In this document: positions 47,861 to 61,580 of the stretch, in pieces
How positions within the stretch are numbered: the stretch's first letter is position 1
How the letters are laid out: each line of letters opens with the position of its first letter
Assembly: GCA_028335825.1 (NCBI GenBank)
Contig: JAIOKI010000028.1
Coordinates: 124,001-188,000 of the forward strand
Direction: 5' to 3'
Origin: Nosema muscidifuracis
Lineage: Eukaryota > Microsporidia > Nosematidae
DNA: 64,000 nucleotides
Translations under genes and position numbers: made by a program
Notes under the pieces: generated by a model
What the model was told of the DNA's origin: nothing
The model's database searches: none
What the model saw: the letters and a program-made list of their open reading frames with translations, nothing else

Positions 47861-50800
47861 TTATATAAAAACTGAAGGATAATATATGATTCATGAGTCT
47901 TGATATCAATCATCTTTCCAAAAAGAAAGTGGATTTTGAGGTTCTCTTGAAGAAAGAGAAATCAGATATTATCTGTCTTCAGGAAACATGGATAATATCT
48001 ATGCTACCTATTAGACTAGAAAAGTATATTGCAGTGGTAACACTTAGTAGTGAAAAGAATAAACCGTGTCTAATGACTTTTTCTAGAAAAATAAAGCTAT
48101 CAAATATTCCAAGAAATGAACTGACTCAAATATATTGCAAACTATAGTTGAGTTTAAGCCAGTAGGCAAATGGAATAAGTATTTAATTATTAATGTTTAC
48201 ATACCACAGAAGAGGGGTCTCAGGAAAGAGGTTCTTGCCAGAACTACCATCCTTATACAAAAGAGAAATTAATAAATCAGAATAGTGAGCTCATAATGGC
48301 AATGATATAAATATGCAGGATTTCATCTCTTTAGAAAGAATTAAATGAAGTTGAAGTATCAATTGTACTAAAGTCCAATAGTAATGAGGAAACAAGAATC
48401 TTCAAGAACAAAAAATGATCTAACAAAAAATTGATTCAATATTTAGTTTGTTAAAGAGTGATAATGAGAAGATTATTTATCAAATGTTTGGGTACTAAGT
48501 GACAACCAGTGCAAATCGAAAATTAAAATAGCTGTTTATGATGTCTCAGATCAATTAGTTAACGAAAAAGAATGTTTAAAAATCTCAGGATGATAAACAA
48601 GCTAAGAAAAAGTCGTATATTTTTAGGAATTTACAGAAGAGAAAAATATATTCATGATTCTCAATGGGATAAATACACGTCAAGGTCATCAAAGAAAAGA
48701 GGCTTGAAGCTAAAGTTGTTATGAGAAACTTTGACGAAGTTAAATCAATTAGAAGCAACTAAAAAGCTAATTCGAAAAAAATAAATCTGTTTTTTTGGAC
48801 TTTACAAGCTGTAAAGCTTTTTAGAAGTAATATATCAAGAGAATTCTGAAAATTGTTTATAAACTCAAAGAGTACTTCCATTGGTTGAAAATGTTGTTCT
48901 AATTGATCAAGCCGGTATTTTACATACATACCAAAAAAAGCTAGAAAAGTTGACGATTTTTTGTTGGTTTAGCATCGGAAAATGAAGTAGATAGTATTGT
49001 ATACAACAATACTAATCTTTCTGATACATCTCTTGTTATAAACGAAGAATTTATATATGCGTTAAAGAAATGTAATAAAAATAAAGCAGTCGGTTCCTAT
49101 GAAATTCCAAATGAATTTTATACTCACATCTGTTTTGTAATGAAGTAAAAGATAGTTTTTTTTAAATTTATGCTAGTTGAACTAAATAGATATATTAGTG
49201 GAGATAATTCTTAAGAATAATGGAGCATGGCAAATATAATTTAATTGATTATAAAGGTATCCCTTTAATTAACATAATTAATAAGATATATCTCAAAATA
49301 GTTAGTATAGTTCGACTCAGTATATTGAACAAGCCAATATCAAGCGGGTTTCTGAGTAGGAAAAAATGTATAGTTCAAATTATTTCTCTACTTGAAATAG
49401 AAATAAGCGAATACAAAGGAAAAAGTACATTAATGTACTCCATAGACTTTGAGAAAGCTTATGATAATGTTAATCATAACTTTCTATTTAATAAACTAGA
49501 AAACATGATATTCCTAATTACTTGATAAATAAGATAAATGATATCTATAAAAATACTATCAGGTGAGTTAAAATCTTAGTCGAGGCATCTAATGCCTATT
49601 GCTTCATTAAAGGAGCAAGAAAGATTGCCGTTGTTATTCAACATCTTAATCAATGATATACTTTATGTCGTAGAATGGGTATTGATTCCAATATAAATAC
49701 AACAATTTCAGTACTTATGTTTGCTGATAAAATAGTTGCTTTGGGAAACGGCGACATTGATCTTGAAGCTAAAATCATGAAAATCTCAAAATGGGCTGTT
49801 GATAACAAAATGAAAATCGAACATAGAAAAAATGGAATATTAGAATGGGCTGTACATTATAGTACTCAAATAATTAGAAGTCTTTACTTTCTACATAATA
49901 CTTTCTTGATATTGAAGAATCAAAGAATATAGATATCAAGATGTTCTCATAAAAAGAAATACCACAGAAGAATGTTTAGTCAAAGACACAACTGCGCGTT
50001 ACAAGAAGTCTCTACATACTGAAATTGTTAAATCATAGTATTAACCTAAGATTCAAGGCTATCTTAGTAAAATGTGTACTTGTACCTGTATTAATGTATG
50101 TTAGTAAACTTTGAGAATGTCAAGTACAAGAGTAGATAAGATCAATAAAGTATTAGGAAATCACTGGGGCTGATATTCAAAGGGAGATTTTTGATATTAA
50201 AATTTTCTAGAACAAGTAACTAGAATAAAGCAAAACAACATCTTGGTAATAATGCTGGATTAAAGTATAATTAAGATAAACCTAAAAAGCTCTATTACAT
50301 CATAAGGTTCTTAGATAGAATGGTTTTGAATAGAAATATTATATTAATAATAGACTCAGAGAGCTTAATTGGAGTACAAGTAATTGGTTTATATTATTAG
50401 ATAGCAAATAATTAAGCAATATAAAAGGGTGAGTTAATTTATTAAAAGAAATATTTTTATTTATTTATACATAGGAGAGAACAGGTAAGATATTGTAATA
50501 CTTGTGCTGGACTGATTTATGTTCTTAATTTGTGTATGTAGTCATAAGATGTCTTCCTATCCGTCTTTTGGCAGATTCTTAGCCTTCATAGCTTTGACTA
50601 TAAGTAGTCCTAAGGTCACAATTTTTTCTCATATAAGTGAGACTGTACAGGTATACTGATGTGTAAAGCGATATATTGATTTTTTGTCTAGCAGTGATGT
50701 TTTGGGAGTTCCATTGTTTTTACTTCTATATTAATTTTTATTTTTAATATGTAAATAAATAAATTTATTTTATTTAGATAAGATAAGATAAGATAATGGA
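47860..50800 (+). mobile_element. APE-type LINE relic: ORF2, 3' UTR and GATAA tail
   Basis: The ORF2 order is visible. An AP-endonuclease N-terminus at 47893-48147 contains KSDIICLQETW (the conserved xDIxxxQET block). The RT at 49220-49525 contains GIPLINIINKIYLK, GFLSRKKCIVQI and SIDFEKAYDNVNHNFLF. The active-site block at 49675 onward reads LMFADKIVALGNG, where the second Asp of the usual FADD is Lys. The 3' UTR carries structured element copy C, and the copy ends in AAATAAATAAATTTATT then repeats of GATAA at 50777-50797. ORF1 is absent, so it is 5'-truncated. Interrupted many times; same family as the 17.4 kb LINE by its 3' UTR. Confidence 0.85.
50507..50670 (+). ncRNA. Putative structured RNA element of LINE 3' UTR, copy C
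   Basis: Clearly homologous to copy A (CTGGACTGA ... AAGTAGTCCTAAGG ... GTGTAAAGCG). P4 is kept (GACT 50596-50599 with AGTC 50606-50609) and P5 is kept (CTC 50628-50630 with GAG 50639-50641). P1, P2 and P6 are eroded, as expected for a dead copy. It helps define conserved single-stranded parts. Confidence 0.6.
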
Positions 50801-51380
50801 TGAGTTCTGTATTTAAATAAGATATATGAAAGTAGTTTGAAATAGATTCAGAGCACTATAGGCTTTCTATAATGAACATTTTTACATAACAAAGGATGGG
50901 TTAAAGCTTTAAAGTCTAGGCCAAGTTTATATCTTACTCTTATTTTTCGTGACTTTTGTACAGATAAGAGGGTACAGCAATTGATAGAGTATTTGACCTA
51001 TTGCCGAATAGTAGAGATCGTTTATTCCGGAAAATCCACAGGTTAAAGGATTACGAATTTCTAATGCAAGAGTACTAGTGATGCATAAAAGAAATTAACC
51101 TAACGTATTAACTTTGAGAGGTTGAATGATTTGTTTATGTCGTATCATTTTTCTAGAACTGAACCAAGTTATTATCATCACTTACCTGTTAAGTCTGATC
51201 TAGGTTCATAAACTGCGGTGATTCTTTGTTTCGTTTTTTTTCATATCAAACGTTTCTTTCTCCAAGCAAGATAGAAAGATGAGCTGGTGTGTGTCATCGA
51301 ATAAAAATTAAGCGTTTTGATACCATACAAGTTTTCTTTTTATCTAAATACATTATTTTGTTAAAGTAAATATCGATCAG
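50801..51380 (+). mobile_element. LINE-related 3'-end fragment (copy D), body unknown
   Basis: 51265-51360 (TCCAAGCAAGATAG, GAGCTGGTGTGTGTCA, later TACATTATTTT) resembles the last part of copy B's 3' UTR and its AT-rich tail. The preceding 400 bases do not match a LINE frame that I can see. Either a badly decayed truncated LINE or a non-autonomous element carrying a LINE 3' end. Confidence 0.45.
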
Positions 51381-53850
51381 AAGGTGAAACGAATCATTAT
51401 AAGTCATTAAGTACAGATAAATCATTGTAGTCTTTCGTAATTAAGTACAAATATTAGTTACTCATAAATATAAATAGTAACTTTTCATTGACGTGATAAT
51501 TTTTTAAATGAATCTTAATAAAATAAGACAAATAGCTTACTCAATTTGATATTAATAGTTTGATATATTAATTAAATTATTCCAATATATTTCCCAATGT
51601 CCCATTTTTTATGATAAATTTTATTGCTGTTTTGAGACGACTCACTATCTAATGTAAATACAAAAACTATTAACTTACATAATCTTAATGTTACTCACAT
51701 TACCTTGGTTTTAAGAGTCAACTTTTTTAATATGTTTTATTTATTTTTATCTATCTTTCATTCTCCCAAATTCTTCCATGTATTTATAAAAATTATTAAT
51801 ATAATAACATATTTAGTATTTATTTAGACTAGCACACTATTTACAACGTATCTTTAAATAAGTCAAGTTTTTGATTTTTTTTAATGACTGTTATATTTTA
51901 ACGAGTGCATCTTGATCATTATGAAACAGTTTTCACACTTATTATATAGTATTATAACTTTATATCCTATTTAATTGTCTAAAATTATAATTGGGTTATC
52001 TTTCAAGCTCTGTAAAATGTGTTTTGTGATAATTTATAATGATGAATAAAATAAAAAACATTTTAATTTAAATTTAACTATATTTATTTAGGTATAGAAT
52101 AACATTGTCAATTGTTTTCGTTTTAAATGAAATCCTTAAGCGCCATAGTAAGACAATATTTCTCTGCTAAACAATGACCTGAAATTTGTTTTTACATAAT
52201 TTAATAAGTTTTCTTCTTTTTAATCATAAAAATTATATAAACAGTTTCAAAACCTATCTGTAGTAAGCAAAAATATGCCGGTTATTGTTTAGAGAAGACA
52301 AAATAAGATTAAAGAAATGATATAAGTTTCTTGGATTTTATTTGAAATAAAACAATAGATCAGAGCAAAAACTCTGTCCATTGAAATCTCTATGTATTAT
52401 ATATACTTGATAAAAACTACTTGAAGAAGACTTAAAAGTTTCATCGATATAAATCTTCTTAAATACTTTATATCACAAGTAATAACTATCTTTTCTTCAT
52501 TCAACTTTTTATTTAAGAAGAAGCTTTTGCCATTTGGTAAATTAATCTCAGTAATATCAAAATTAGCTGAATCTAAAATGCCGGTAAATGACATACAATC
52601 TGACTTAAATCTATAAATAGATGTTTATACACTATCAAATGATACATCTTGTCATTGTATCAGAACAAAAACCATAAATGCCACAAATGATTCTAAAGGT
52701 CTTATTATATTGCTCTTCATTTCAGATTTGAGAATATTATTGAAATCTGTAGTTTCCATATGGTCACCACTTGGTTTAATAAGTTCATCATTGAAAGAAG
52801 TTGCTCTTGCATTACAATTTTCATTAGATCTAGTGCCTTTGTCCTTATGTTTATAGATATAATTATCTATAGCTGGAGTTTAATTTCATTTCTGTCCTTT
52901 AATCCAAAAGAAATTCATAATATAGGAGTTATTTTAAAAAATCCGGGTGTTTAGGGAAATCACCATAATATCCTATCCCAGACGACTAAATTTTTATGAC
53001 ATTGGTATAAATGCGGCAAACTTTGATAATAACTAATCAATATTTGTTATCGCTTGCATTATTTTCTCAAAAGCTTATCTGGTTCCTTTCTCTTCGGTTT
53101 AATTGGTTGGCTTTTATATATATTGCTTATTATTAAGGAAAATAAAAAAAATAAGTAGCATCTAATAGAAACAAGCTATGTATCAAAAACTTTATATCTA
53201 ATAGTTGTATTTTATACTATCATAATGGCTTTACATGTATTAAAAATTCTTTAAACATTACAAACATTAAGGTTTAGGACTGCGTCAAATTAATTATCAA
53301 TAAAGCATCAGACCTACTTTAAAAAAAAATAATATGGCATCAACAGATTGCCAACACTTCTATTGTTATTTTTAGCCACATTATATGCTAGTAAATACTA
53401 GTTCTTTTTAATGAAAATTAAGTTTCTTTTTATACTATAAATAACGTTTTTAATTTTAAAACTATTTAAATAGTAACTTTTATTTCTTTAAGAAACTTAA
53501 TAATTTGTTTCATACTAAAAAATTATTCAATAATTTTTTTTAACAATAGCAAAAGTATCATTTTTCGTTTCTTTTATGTAATCATTAAATGATGTATTGT
53601 AGACTGGTCTTTATCGGGCTGACTGGGGATTTAGTAAAATTTAGTTTTTTCGTTATATTCATTGTCTTGGTTCATCTTTTTTGGCTTTTTAACTTAATTT
53701 ATCTTTTATTTTTAAACATCATCAATTAATATTATAGATTTATAAATAACCGGTTGAATTTGTGAATTAAACATATTATTTAGATAAATTAATTAATATA
53801 TGTAGGGGTCTTATTATATTATTACAAATTAATTTAGCTTTTAATTTTTT
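51381..53850. other. Unassigned; scattered minus-strand frames
   Basis: No known family. On the minus strand, 52954 to about 52130 gives several neighbouring open stretches less biased than random AT-rich DNA, including RPLESFVAFMVFVLIQ and the 65-codon frame 52594-52397 (MSFTGILDSANFDITEINLP). These could be a decayed gene, host or mobile, but I cannot name it. The rest is featureless. Confidence 0.35.
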
Positions 53851-56800
53851 GATAACTCCTTTAAATAGATCAAGATTGCTTTGAAATGAATTAATCATTC
53901 TCTGAACTTATCTTCAGTGCATGTCAAGAGTATTTCTCTGACATGCATTATTAAAGAAAAGCTTTTTCGGCTTATTTTGCTTTTTTCTGCAAACTCGATT
54001 TTTATCACTTTTAATGCCTTATCAAAAGGCACAAGCTTTTTTTCGAAATTGCGATGACATCATTGATAGCTAACAACAAATTTTCTCTATTATCAGAGAT
54101 ATGTATAACCGTTCAATCAGTGGCTTATATAACTCTAATATCTTTTGATATGTTGAATAAGGCTTGGACAGCCTCCATGAATAAATCGTCTCTTATTATG
54201 AATATCCTCTCTGCATCCTTTATATATTCAATTAGAGAACAATTCTTTCCTCAGAATCTTTCTTCATTTCTATTTTTAATAGCTCTTCCTTTTATAGTTG
54301 AAATGTATGAGTATTGATATCTTGTTAATTTCCTTGTTTAGTCATTTAATCTATTCACTTCCTTTCCATAATAAGTTTCATTCTTAATTTTTTTTTTCTT
54401 ACAATCATTTTCTTGCTCGAGATCAGCCATAAATAGGGAGTATTTGTCTACTTGTTCATTCCCTTGTGACTTGTTCAAACTTTTACTTATAAACCTTGAC
54501 CTAGTTCTTTTTTTTAAATGCTTGCTAACGGCTGTCTAGCATTCCTCAGTCTTATCTGCTGAAGCAATATTCTGCTTGACATTTTTATATATCAATTTAA
54601 AGCCGTTGTCAGTTAATTTAAAAAATTAGATGATTAAGCCTGCTTCCTACATACTGTATTTAGCTCAGTTGTTTGAGCTTTAGTGATGTTTTCATCTAAC
54701 ACCTTCTTTTTTATTGTTAAAATTTACAATTGATTTATTACCAACTTCCTTTTCTCCAGTGATTATCATGATCCTTTGGAGCAGACTCTCATTTAAATCT
54801 TTGAAGGCTTCTAAACAAATTTTTAAGATGAGTTCTTATAAGGATAAATTATTTTAATGCTATTTCTTCAATCATTTCAGCTTAAACTTTTGTTTAATTA
54901 GCTCATCATAAATGATATCCAAGTACATCTGATAACTGCACTCATATTGTGTAAACTCTTACAGTAGTAAGCTAGACTATCAATCAGTCTAGCTATCTAA
55001 TAATATCTTTTATTGGTAGTACTTTCTTCTATTTTGTTGAATAGGGTAGTAATTCCAGTCAAAAAATTATTCAATTCTTAATCATCATAAATTGTAGATC
55101 TGCGATAGATAACATCTCAAGACTATGTTAAAACCTTCCAGTGCTTATTAATTACTTTTTTCTTGTATTTAAGAGATGACTAAATTCACATCAATATCAC
55201 AGTTTGTACTTTCTTCTCAATCTAATTGAATTAAAAAAATCTAATAAATTAAAAATATTTTTTATACGAGATTTTTCTCGTATAATAGAGGACTTTAATA
55301 TTAAAACATTTATTTTATATCTAAAATCCTTACTTTTTGTTAGTCTCACTCATTAGTTTTTCTAAATAAATGAAATAACCATAATCTGGTTTTTCTTTAT
55401 TTAATTCTTTCATTATATACTTAGGCTTCTGAAAGTGGTATTAAATTCTTGAAAGTTCTAAAGAATCCTAGCAACAATATATATTTCTTTGTTGTTAGAA
55501 AATCATAGTAAAACATCTCTTCCTTACATATATCAAGTTTCTTGAAATCTTACAAATTCTTATTCACCTTATGACAAGCACTTTCTCTGAAAAGAAGCAA
55601 CATTACGTCACTATCATCAATTCTTCTTATAAAAGGAAGATCTTTTGTTTCTACATACAGAAGAGCAAGCTACTAGTCTCAAATTTGTGCTGACCTTTAA
55701 CTCAAGTCTTAACACCAATATGAATTTGAACTTGCAGTTAGAATAAGACTTATCTCTTTTAATTAATTTTAGAAGAGCATCTTTTGATATCTGGCTTGTT
55801 ATTTATTTTTTGAGATTTGGTCTTCTTCTTTTTTTGAAGACATCTTATGGGATAGATTTTTTAAAGATTTTACTTAAAAGTCTATCTTTTATCATGTATA
55901 AATAATTATCTGATTTCTTGCAATAAACTTAGTTTTTACTGTTGTTTTCTATTTTAATAAATCCGAATCTATTAGATTTTAATTTATTGTAATTGTTGAC
56001 GTCCCTGGATTTCTTAAAACTCGAAATAGTTTTTGACTTATTTACATCCCCGACAGACTTCCATCAGTCATCATCTACTTGTATAACATATATAATTGAT
56101 AAATGTTTATTACTGCTTTTTTACGTCACCATATTTGATAAAAACATCATCCTTTAAAGATCCAGACTTATTATATGATTATTATTGGTCTTAGAAAAAG
56201 ATGTTTTATTTTGATACATTCTTTTGCTATTTGATGACAATCTATCTTATTAGTAGATACTTTTTCAGGAGGAGCTATGATCTTGACACTTTTTATGATG
56301 TCGTCATTTACTATTTATATTGTAGAGATATTTTTTCTGTAGTAACTTTGTAAAAATATTACTACAATATCTTGTCTGGTCTCCTATTGTATTAATATCA
56401 CAACATACTCGTTCTTCAAGGAGCTCTTCCAAGACACTGCTTGTAGTTTTTTTTGATGACATGTTTATTGTTATCAGAAGACCTTTTAGATTTTATACTT
56501 ATCTATTTAATCTTGATTAAATATTTTTCTATAACTGATCTAAAATATCATCTTACTTTTGTGATATTTTAGGAATTTTCGATTTTATTCTTGGAGGATC
56601 AGATACGGTGGTATCATTTTTATTTACAACATAGTCATCTGATTTATTTTCTTGTAAATTTTTTATTTTACTATAAAAAACTCTAAGTATTTATGCTAAG
56701 TTTAAATTAACTCATAATAGCTATATATAACCCTTCTAATATCCAGTGGATCTTGTTGTCTATCTTTTCTTGAAATGTCAAGAAAATTATTTTGTTTAAT

Positions 56801-57000
56801 TTTTCTGATGTAGTTACCAGGTATTCAACTTGTTCTAAAGTAATATTTTAGAGAACTAATACAAGTCACCCTGCCTATCTTCGTTTTTGTTGTAGAATTA
56901 AATAATTTATTGTTTTCATTGGTTCTCTGAACGAAAGTCATCATCTTCATCTATTTTCCTGGTTCTATATCTAATAATCTCAATTTTTTACGATTAATTA
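53850..57000 (-). mobile_element. APE-type LINE relic, second subfamily (minus strand)
   Basis: From 57.0 kb leftward the minus strand holds ORF1 remnants. The C-terminal domain is recognisable near 55.70-55.62 kb (ALLYVETKDLPFIRRIDDSD, then VMLLLFRESACHKV), matching the piece at 20672-21067 (VETKDLPLIK ... LLLVRES). The ORF1 end and an ORF2 start (IKNIFNLLDFF near 55.26 kb) follow as in that piece. Leftward to 53.85 kb is Lys/Glu-rich sequence without RT motifs. Interrupted many times. Confidence 0.7.
53918..53947. repeat. Short perfect hairpin (9-bp arms)
   Basis: TGCATGTCA at 53918-53926 pairs exactly with TGACATGCA at 53939-53947 across a 12-base loop. It lies at the left edge of the minus-strand LINE relic, where a 3'-end structure might be expected, but is not similar to copies A-D. 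Confidence 0.8.
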
Positions 57001-58380
57001 ATTTGAATTAAATCATATTCCATAATTAAAATTTATTTTTATTTGATAATTATATCATAATTTCCTCTAGGATTGAAAGATGAGAATTATTGCTAAATGG
57101 TTATTATTTTATTATAAAAAAATATTAAAGTAGAAAATAATGTGATAGACGACTAACTTTCTAGATTATATGCAATATAAGAAATTCTCAATAATATAAT
57201 CAGTAATTTTATAAGTGAAATGATATTGATATTTTTAAATAATGTTCAAATACTCTGCGAAAAATATAAATATAAAATCAAAGAAAAGAAAAAAGACGAT
57301 TTTTATGAGTTAAATGCGTTGATATTATTTAACTCTTTATATTTGAGTTTAGTTTTATAGGTTGAGTGAATCTAAATATGAATAAAATAACAGATATTAA
57401 CATGGTAGAGAAATAACCTCTCAAGACTTAAAGAATATGATTAAAAAAAATATATCGGATAACTTTATACAATGGTCCAAAACAACGATGAAACGATAAG
57501 TGATTCTATTAAAATTTTAGAGACTAAAACAAAGAAAAATAAGATTACCAAGGTATAAAAGTTAAATATTGTTATTACAGGTCTACAAGAAGAATATAGG
57601 AAATCAGAAAATATTTAATCACTAATGGTAACTTTGTGGATGAACATTTAGAGAAAATTGTTAAGTGGGGAGCTGAGGTATAATTAAGATAAAGATAGGG
57701 ATGATATTGAAGAAGTATCGAGAAGAGAGAAACTTATAGTGTAGTGCAGAATTAAAAAAAGTGTTATAAATGTAGTACTTTTAGACACATTTCTAGTCAT
57801 TGTAGAAAACTGATGGCTAATATTGAGAATAGAAGGTTTATTAATGAGATAAGTAAAGAAATTTAGTAAATATTGAATAAACATAATTTAATTTATACTA
57901 GAACTTTAGTATAATATTGACACCGATTCTTTTTATAATTTTCTTAGTACGGCTATTATAAGAAAATTTAATCTTTTATGTCACAACAATAAAGTTTTAA
58001 TTTTTAAAGCATGTATTAAACAATTATTTGAGATACGGAAGCAGATTATTATAAATTTTACAAAGAGTTAGGTCTTACTACCAATGTTTTTTACTTCACC
58101 GAATGTAAAAACAGAAAAAATTACTTACTAGAAAGAGCATTTTCAAATTATAATAGGTGGAAAAATGAGTTGTTTTGTTTTAGTTAATACAACATTGGCA
58201 AAAGAATTATAAAGAGACTTTATAATCTATTAAATAAGCCAGTAGAGGGTTAAAAATATCGATAAAACAGCTTTTAGACAAGAAATATATACGTGAATCG
58301 AAGTATACCTTGTTAAAAAAGTTAGGCTTGTTGTGTGGCATTAATTCCTACATGAAATAATTTCCTTTTATTCTTTATAA
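57001..58380 (+). mobile_element. Retroelement gag-like fossil with CCHC knuckle
   Basis: Plus-strand relic. Near 57.75-57.80 kb it reads KCYKCSTFRHISSHC, a C-x2-C-x4-H-x4-C zinc knuckle of the gag type, preceded by NIVITGLQEEYRKSENI. It could be an LTR-element gag or a LINE ORF1; the following 57.9-58.3 kb has no clear motif. Many breaks; old. Confidence 0.5.
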
Positions 58381-61300
58381 AAATAACTCATATATATTTA
58401 TATAACATGAAGGATAAAAAAGAAGAGAATGGAACTGAAGCAAAAACTAAAACACCGATAACAGCAGGTCATGCCGACAGAGTAGGACAAGATTAAGACA
58501 AAGGACCAATTACTATCGATGTATTATATCCGAGAAGTCATAATACTTCCTTCGTAATCAGTGACATTATTTCTCAAGTAAAGAGCTCTAAGGAGGAATG
58601 GCCAATAAAATATTACCAGGCCATATTGAGCAGATGGAATCAAATGCCAAGAAAAGGATGGGGAAGAATTAAAAGTTCAAATATTTGCATTTAATATAAA
58701 AATAAAGCGCAAAAGGCTCTAATGAATGAAAATTGAAAAATGACGAGAGTAAGAGATTACAATAAAGGAAATTATTTAAAGATAATTAAAATACTAGACG
58801 AAATTTATATAATAGCTTTAGTTAACCGAAGTAGTCGAACAAAGAAAGATTGATCGGAACTTTGAAGAAGTGTGACATAAAATTAGAGAGAGAACGGCTG
58901 ACAAGGTAAAGCCTACGAAAAAAGTGAGCTCGCTGAGGATAGATGAGAGGATAATTGAATAATTGAATAAATCGGTCTGATTTTTTTACAACTACATTCC
59001 ATAAAAAATATAAAGAATGCAGCAAAAATATTTCATATAGTTCAATTTTTTTACCAAGTATATGGAAAGAAAATATTAGGAAAATATAGAAACAAAGGAA
59101 AAAACACCAAAAATGCTAGAAGAGTATGGAAAGAATAGTAGTCAAGTAAAGAAATTGAGAAATGTAATGCAACCTTTGAATCTAGTGTCAGATGAACTGA
59201 AAGATGAAGCAAAAATGATCTCTCTTGTCTGTGATAGAATAAAAACATGTGTAATGAATATATAAATTTACGAAGACAGGAAAGTGTTTAGAAGCACAAA
59301 TGACGATTTTAAACTTATTAGAAAAAGATTTTATAACAAATTACAAGAAGAAATAAAACACAAGGTTACAAATGTAGAAATAAAACATTTCTAGCAAAAA
59401 AATATGCGTCTGTAAAGAGAATAAGAGTTATGAAGAATAAATCCATGAGTATAAACTAAATTTAACCGAAGAAAAAATATTCCTGACAGAAGATACTTTT
59501 AACAAGATTATCAAACGGTTTTTTAAACTGGTAAGCGGCAGTGCCCGATTGAATCTTCAATTTCTTCATCAAAAAATAACCAGTATTCATTAAGATCTTT
59601 ATAAAATAATAAAATCTATATGCTTAGAGAATAACAAATAACAGACATGACTCTACAAAAGACTGATTAATCTGATGCCTAAAGAGAAATCAGAAACTTT
59701 AAAAGACATCAAACCTATAATATGCATGCCGAATCTGTACAAGCTCACGACACACGTATTGCAGAACATCGTTGACGCAAAGAATATGTTAATGAAAATT
59801 AGATTGACACAGTAACGTGAATACATGGGGCTAAAGAGCAGGCATAAACCAATATAACACTGAAAAAAGCACATAATCACCAGTTAGTACGGAATGGGTA
59901 GATTTCAAGAAGGATCACGACTTATTAACGCACTTATTATCTACTAGAGTGCATTAAAAATGGGAAACCTAAAGCAGATTCAAAATTTAGTAGAAAGTAT
60001 CACAAGAGATAGACGTTAGAGATAAGATCCCAAAATCAAGTTATCTTCAGCAAAAAATTGCAAGATGAATTCTACAGGGTGACATTCTATCTCTATTGCT
60101 ATTTGTTCTATATATGGATCCTTAAGTAAAAAACTCAATGAAATTTATACAAAGATAGAAGTAAAAATAGATTAGATGTTGTATATATGTAACAATCTGC
60201 TATTTATTAAGGATCTGAAATTAATAGCAAGAAATGATGACATAGAGCTTTTTTAAAATGTTAGGATTAGAAATATGCTCAGATATAGAGCAAGAGCACT
60301 TAAAATCACAAAAGGGTATAAGTACCTAGGAATATTCGAAGACACTTATGGATATTAATTGAATAAGAATAAAGAAAGATTCAAAAAGTTGTACAAAACT
60401 AAAATATACACACTACATTGTTAATTAACTAATATATTAGAATGAAAGAAACGGAACCGAATGAATATAAAGAAATAGATGAGAATGTACTCCATATTTT
60501 GACAAATCACCATATACAGCAGCAATCTTCTTGAAAAGAAAGGTTGTATCCCTTATGAAAGAACTAGGAAGAGATCTAATAATTATTAAGCACAAAGGCG
60601 AAAGAATGTTACTGCAATTACAACTAAGATTAGATGCAAAGAAGAAATCTATAATTAGAAGACGAGCTATAATACAAACACAGGATAAAAATAATAATCA
60701 CATATCGAAGATAAGATCTTTTTTATGAGTAAAAAAATTAGAAGAACCCCAAAGAACTGTCTTCATAGCGATATTACAAACAAATATAACCACTAAAAGC
60801 TATTTAGACATCGAAAGGATCCTTTTATTAGCACGAAGGATTCTGTTACTGCAAGGGAGAAGGACCACTATGTACACTACAGGATATAAATATATTTCTA
60901 AAGAAAAATAAGAGGTGTTATCATGGCAATGATAAAATTAAGATTATCGATCATCGGGATATGTAGTGTTATAGAATGATGGCGCATAACTACATGAGAC
61001 TCTACTATGCTTAAATCTACATATTTGAAGAAATTGCTGATTGAGATAAAATAAGAAATAAGGATTCACCTAGTTCAAGAATGTATAGCGAATAAGAACA
61101 GATAAATAAGGGTTGACTCTATAATTGCGAGTAGTAAAAAGATTAAATACAACAAACTTGATATATTTATAATCAAGAAGCTGAGAAAGAAGATTTTGAT
61201 AGTTGAAGTCGAGATCACGAATTTTGATAACCTAAGAACAGTTGAAACCGAAAAGAGACATAAGTATGATCTCCTCGCTAGCCACACTGCATCAATGTGT

Positions 61301-61580
61301 ATATAAGTCAAAATGATACCTTTTGTGGTCACTTGGGATAGATTAGCAACGAACTTTCACTAAGGATATAGAAAAGAAATTAAAATAGACGGCCAAACCT
61401 AGGAATATGTGCAGACAATAGTTTAACGTTAAAAAGTCGATGATGAGATAGTAAAGAGGAACAAAAGAAGAAAGTATAGTAAAATTTGAGATGATAATTC
61501 TTGCACGAAATGATTGATGGGCAAACAACTAATATATTTAAATAAATATATTAATATATTTATATAAATCTAATATGCTG
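58380..61580 (+). mobile_element. R4/Dong-like LINE relic with restriction-like endonuclease (plus)
   Basis: Single-ORF layout. A likely start at 58407 (MKDKKEENGTEAKTKTPITA) leads to an N-terminal region with VISDIISQVKSSKEEWP. The RT begins near 59.67 kb with LMPKEKSETLKDIKPIICMP, the R4-clade IPK...D.RPI.CLP block. An IKDLKLIARNDD stretch near 60.21 kb marks the RT active-site region. The C-terminal endonuclease has LRKKILIVEVEITNFDN and VETEKRHKYDLLASHT at about 61.17-61.28 kb. It ends in AT-rich ATATTTATA-type repeats near 61.53-61.57 kb. Interrupted many times, yet the C-terminus is readable, so it is younger than the copy at 41-44 kb. Confidence 0.8.

Noticed and set aside
55265-55286. 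Hairpin TATACGAG/CTCGTATA
   Set aside because: 8-bp arms with a 6-base loop are expected by chance in this composition and it lies inside LINE coding remnants.
59653-59880. Minus frames at 58822, 59051, 59653, 61075 and 61343
   Set aside because: All are antisense to the plus-strand R4-like LINE relic.
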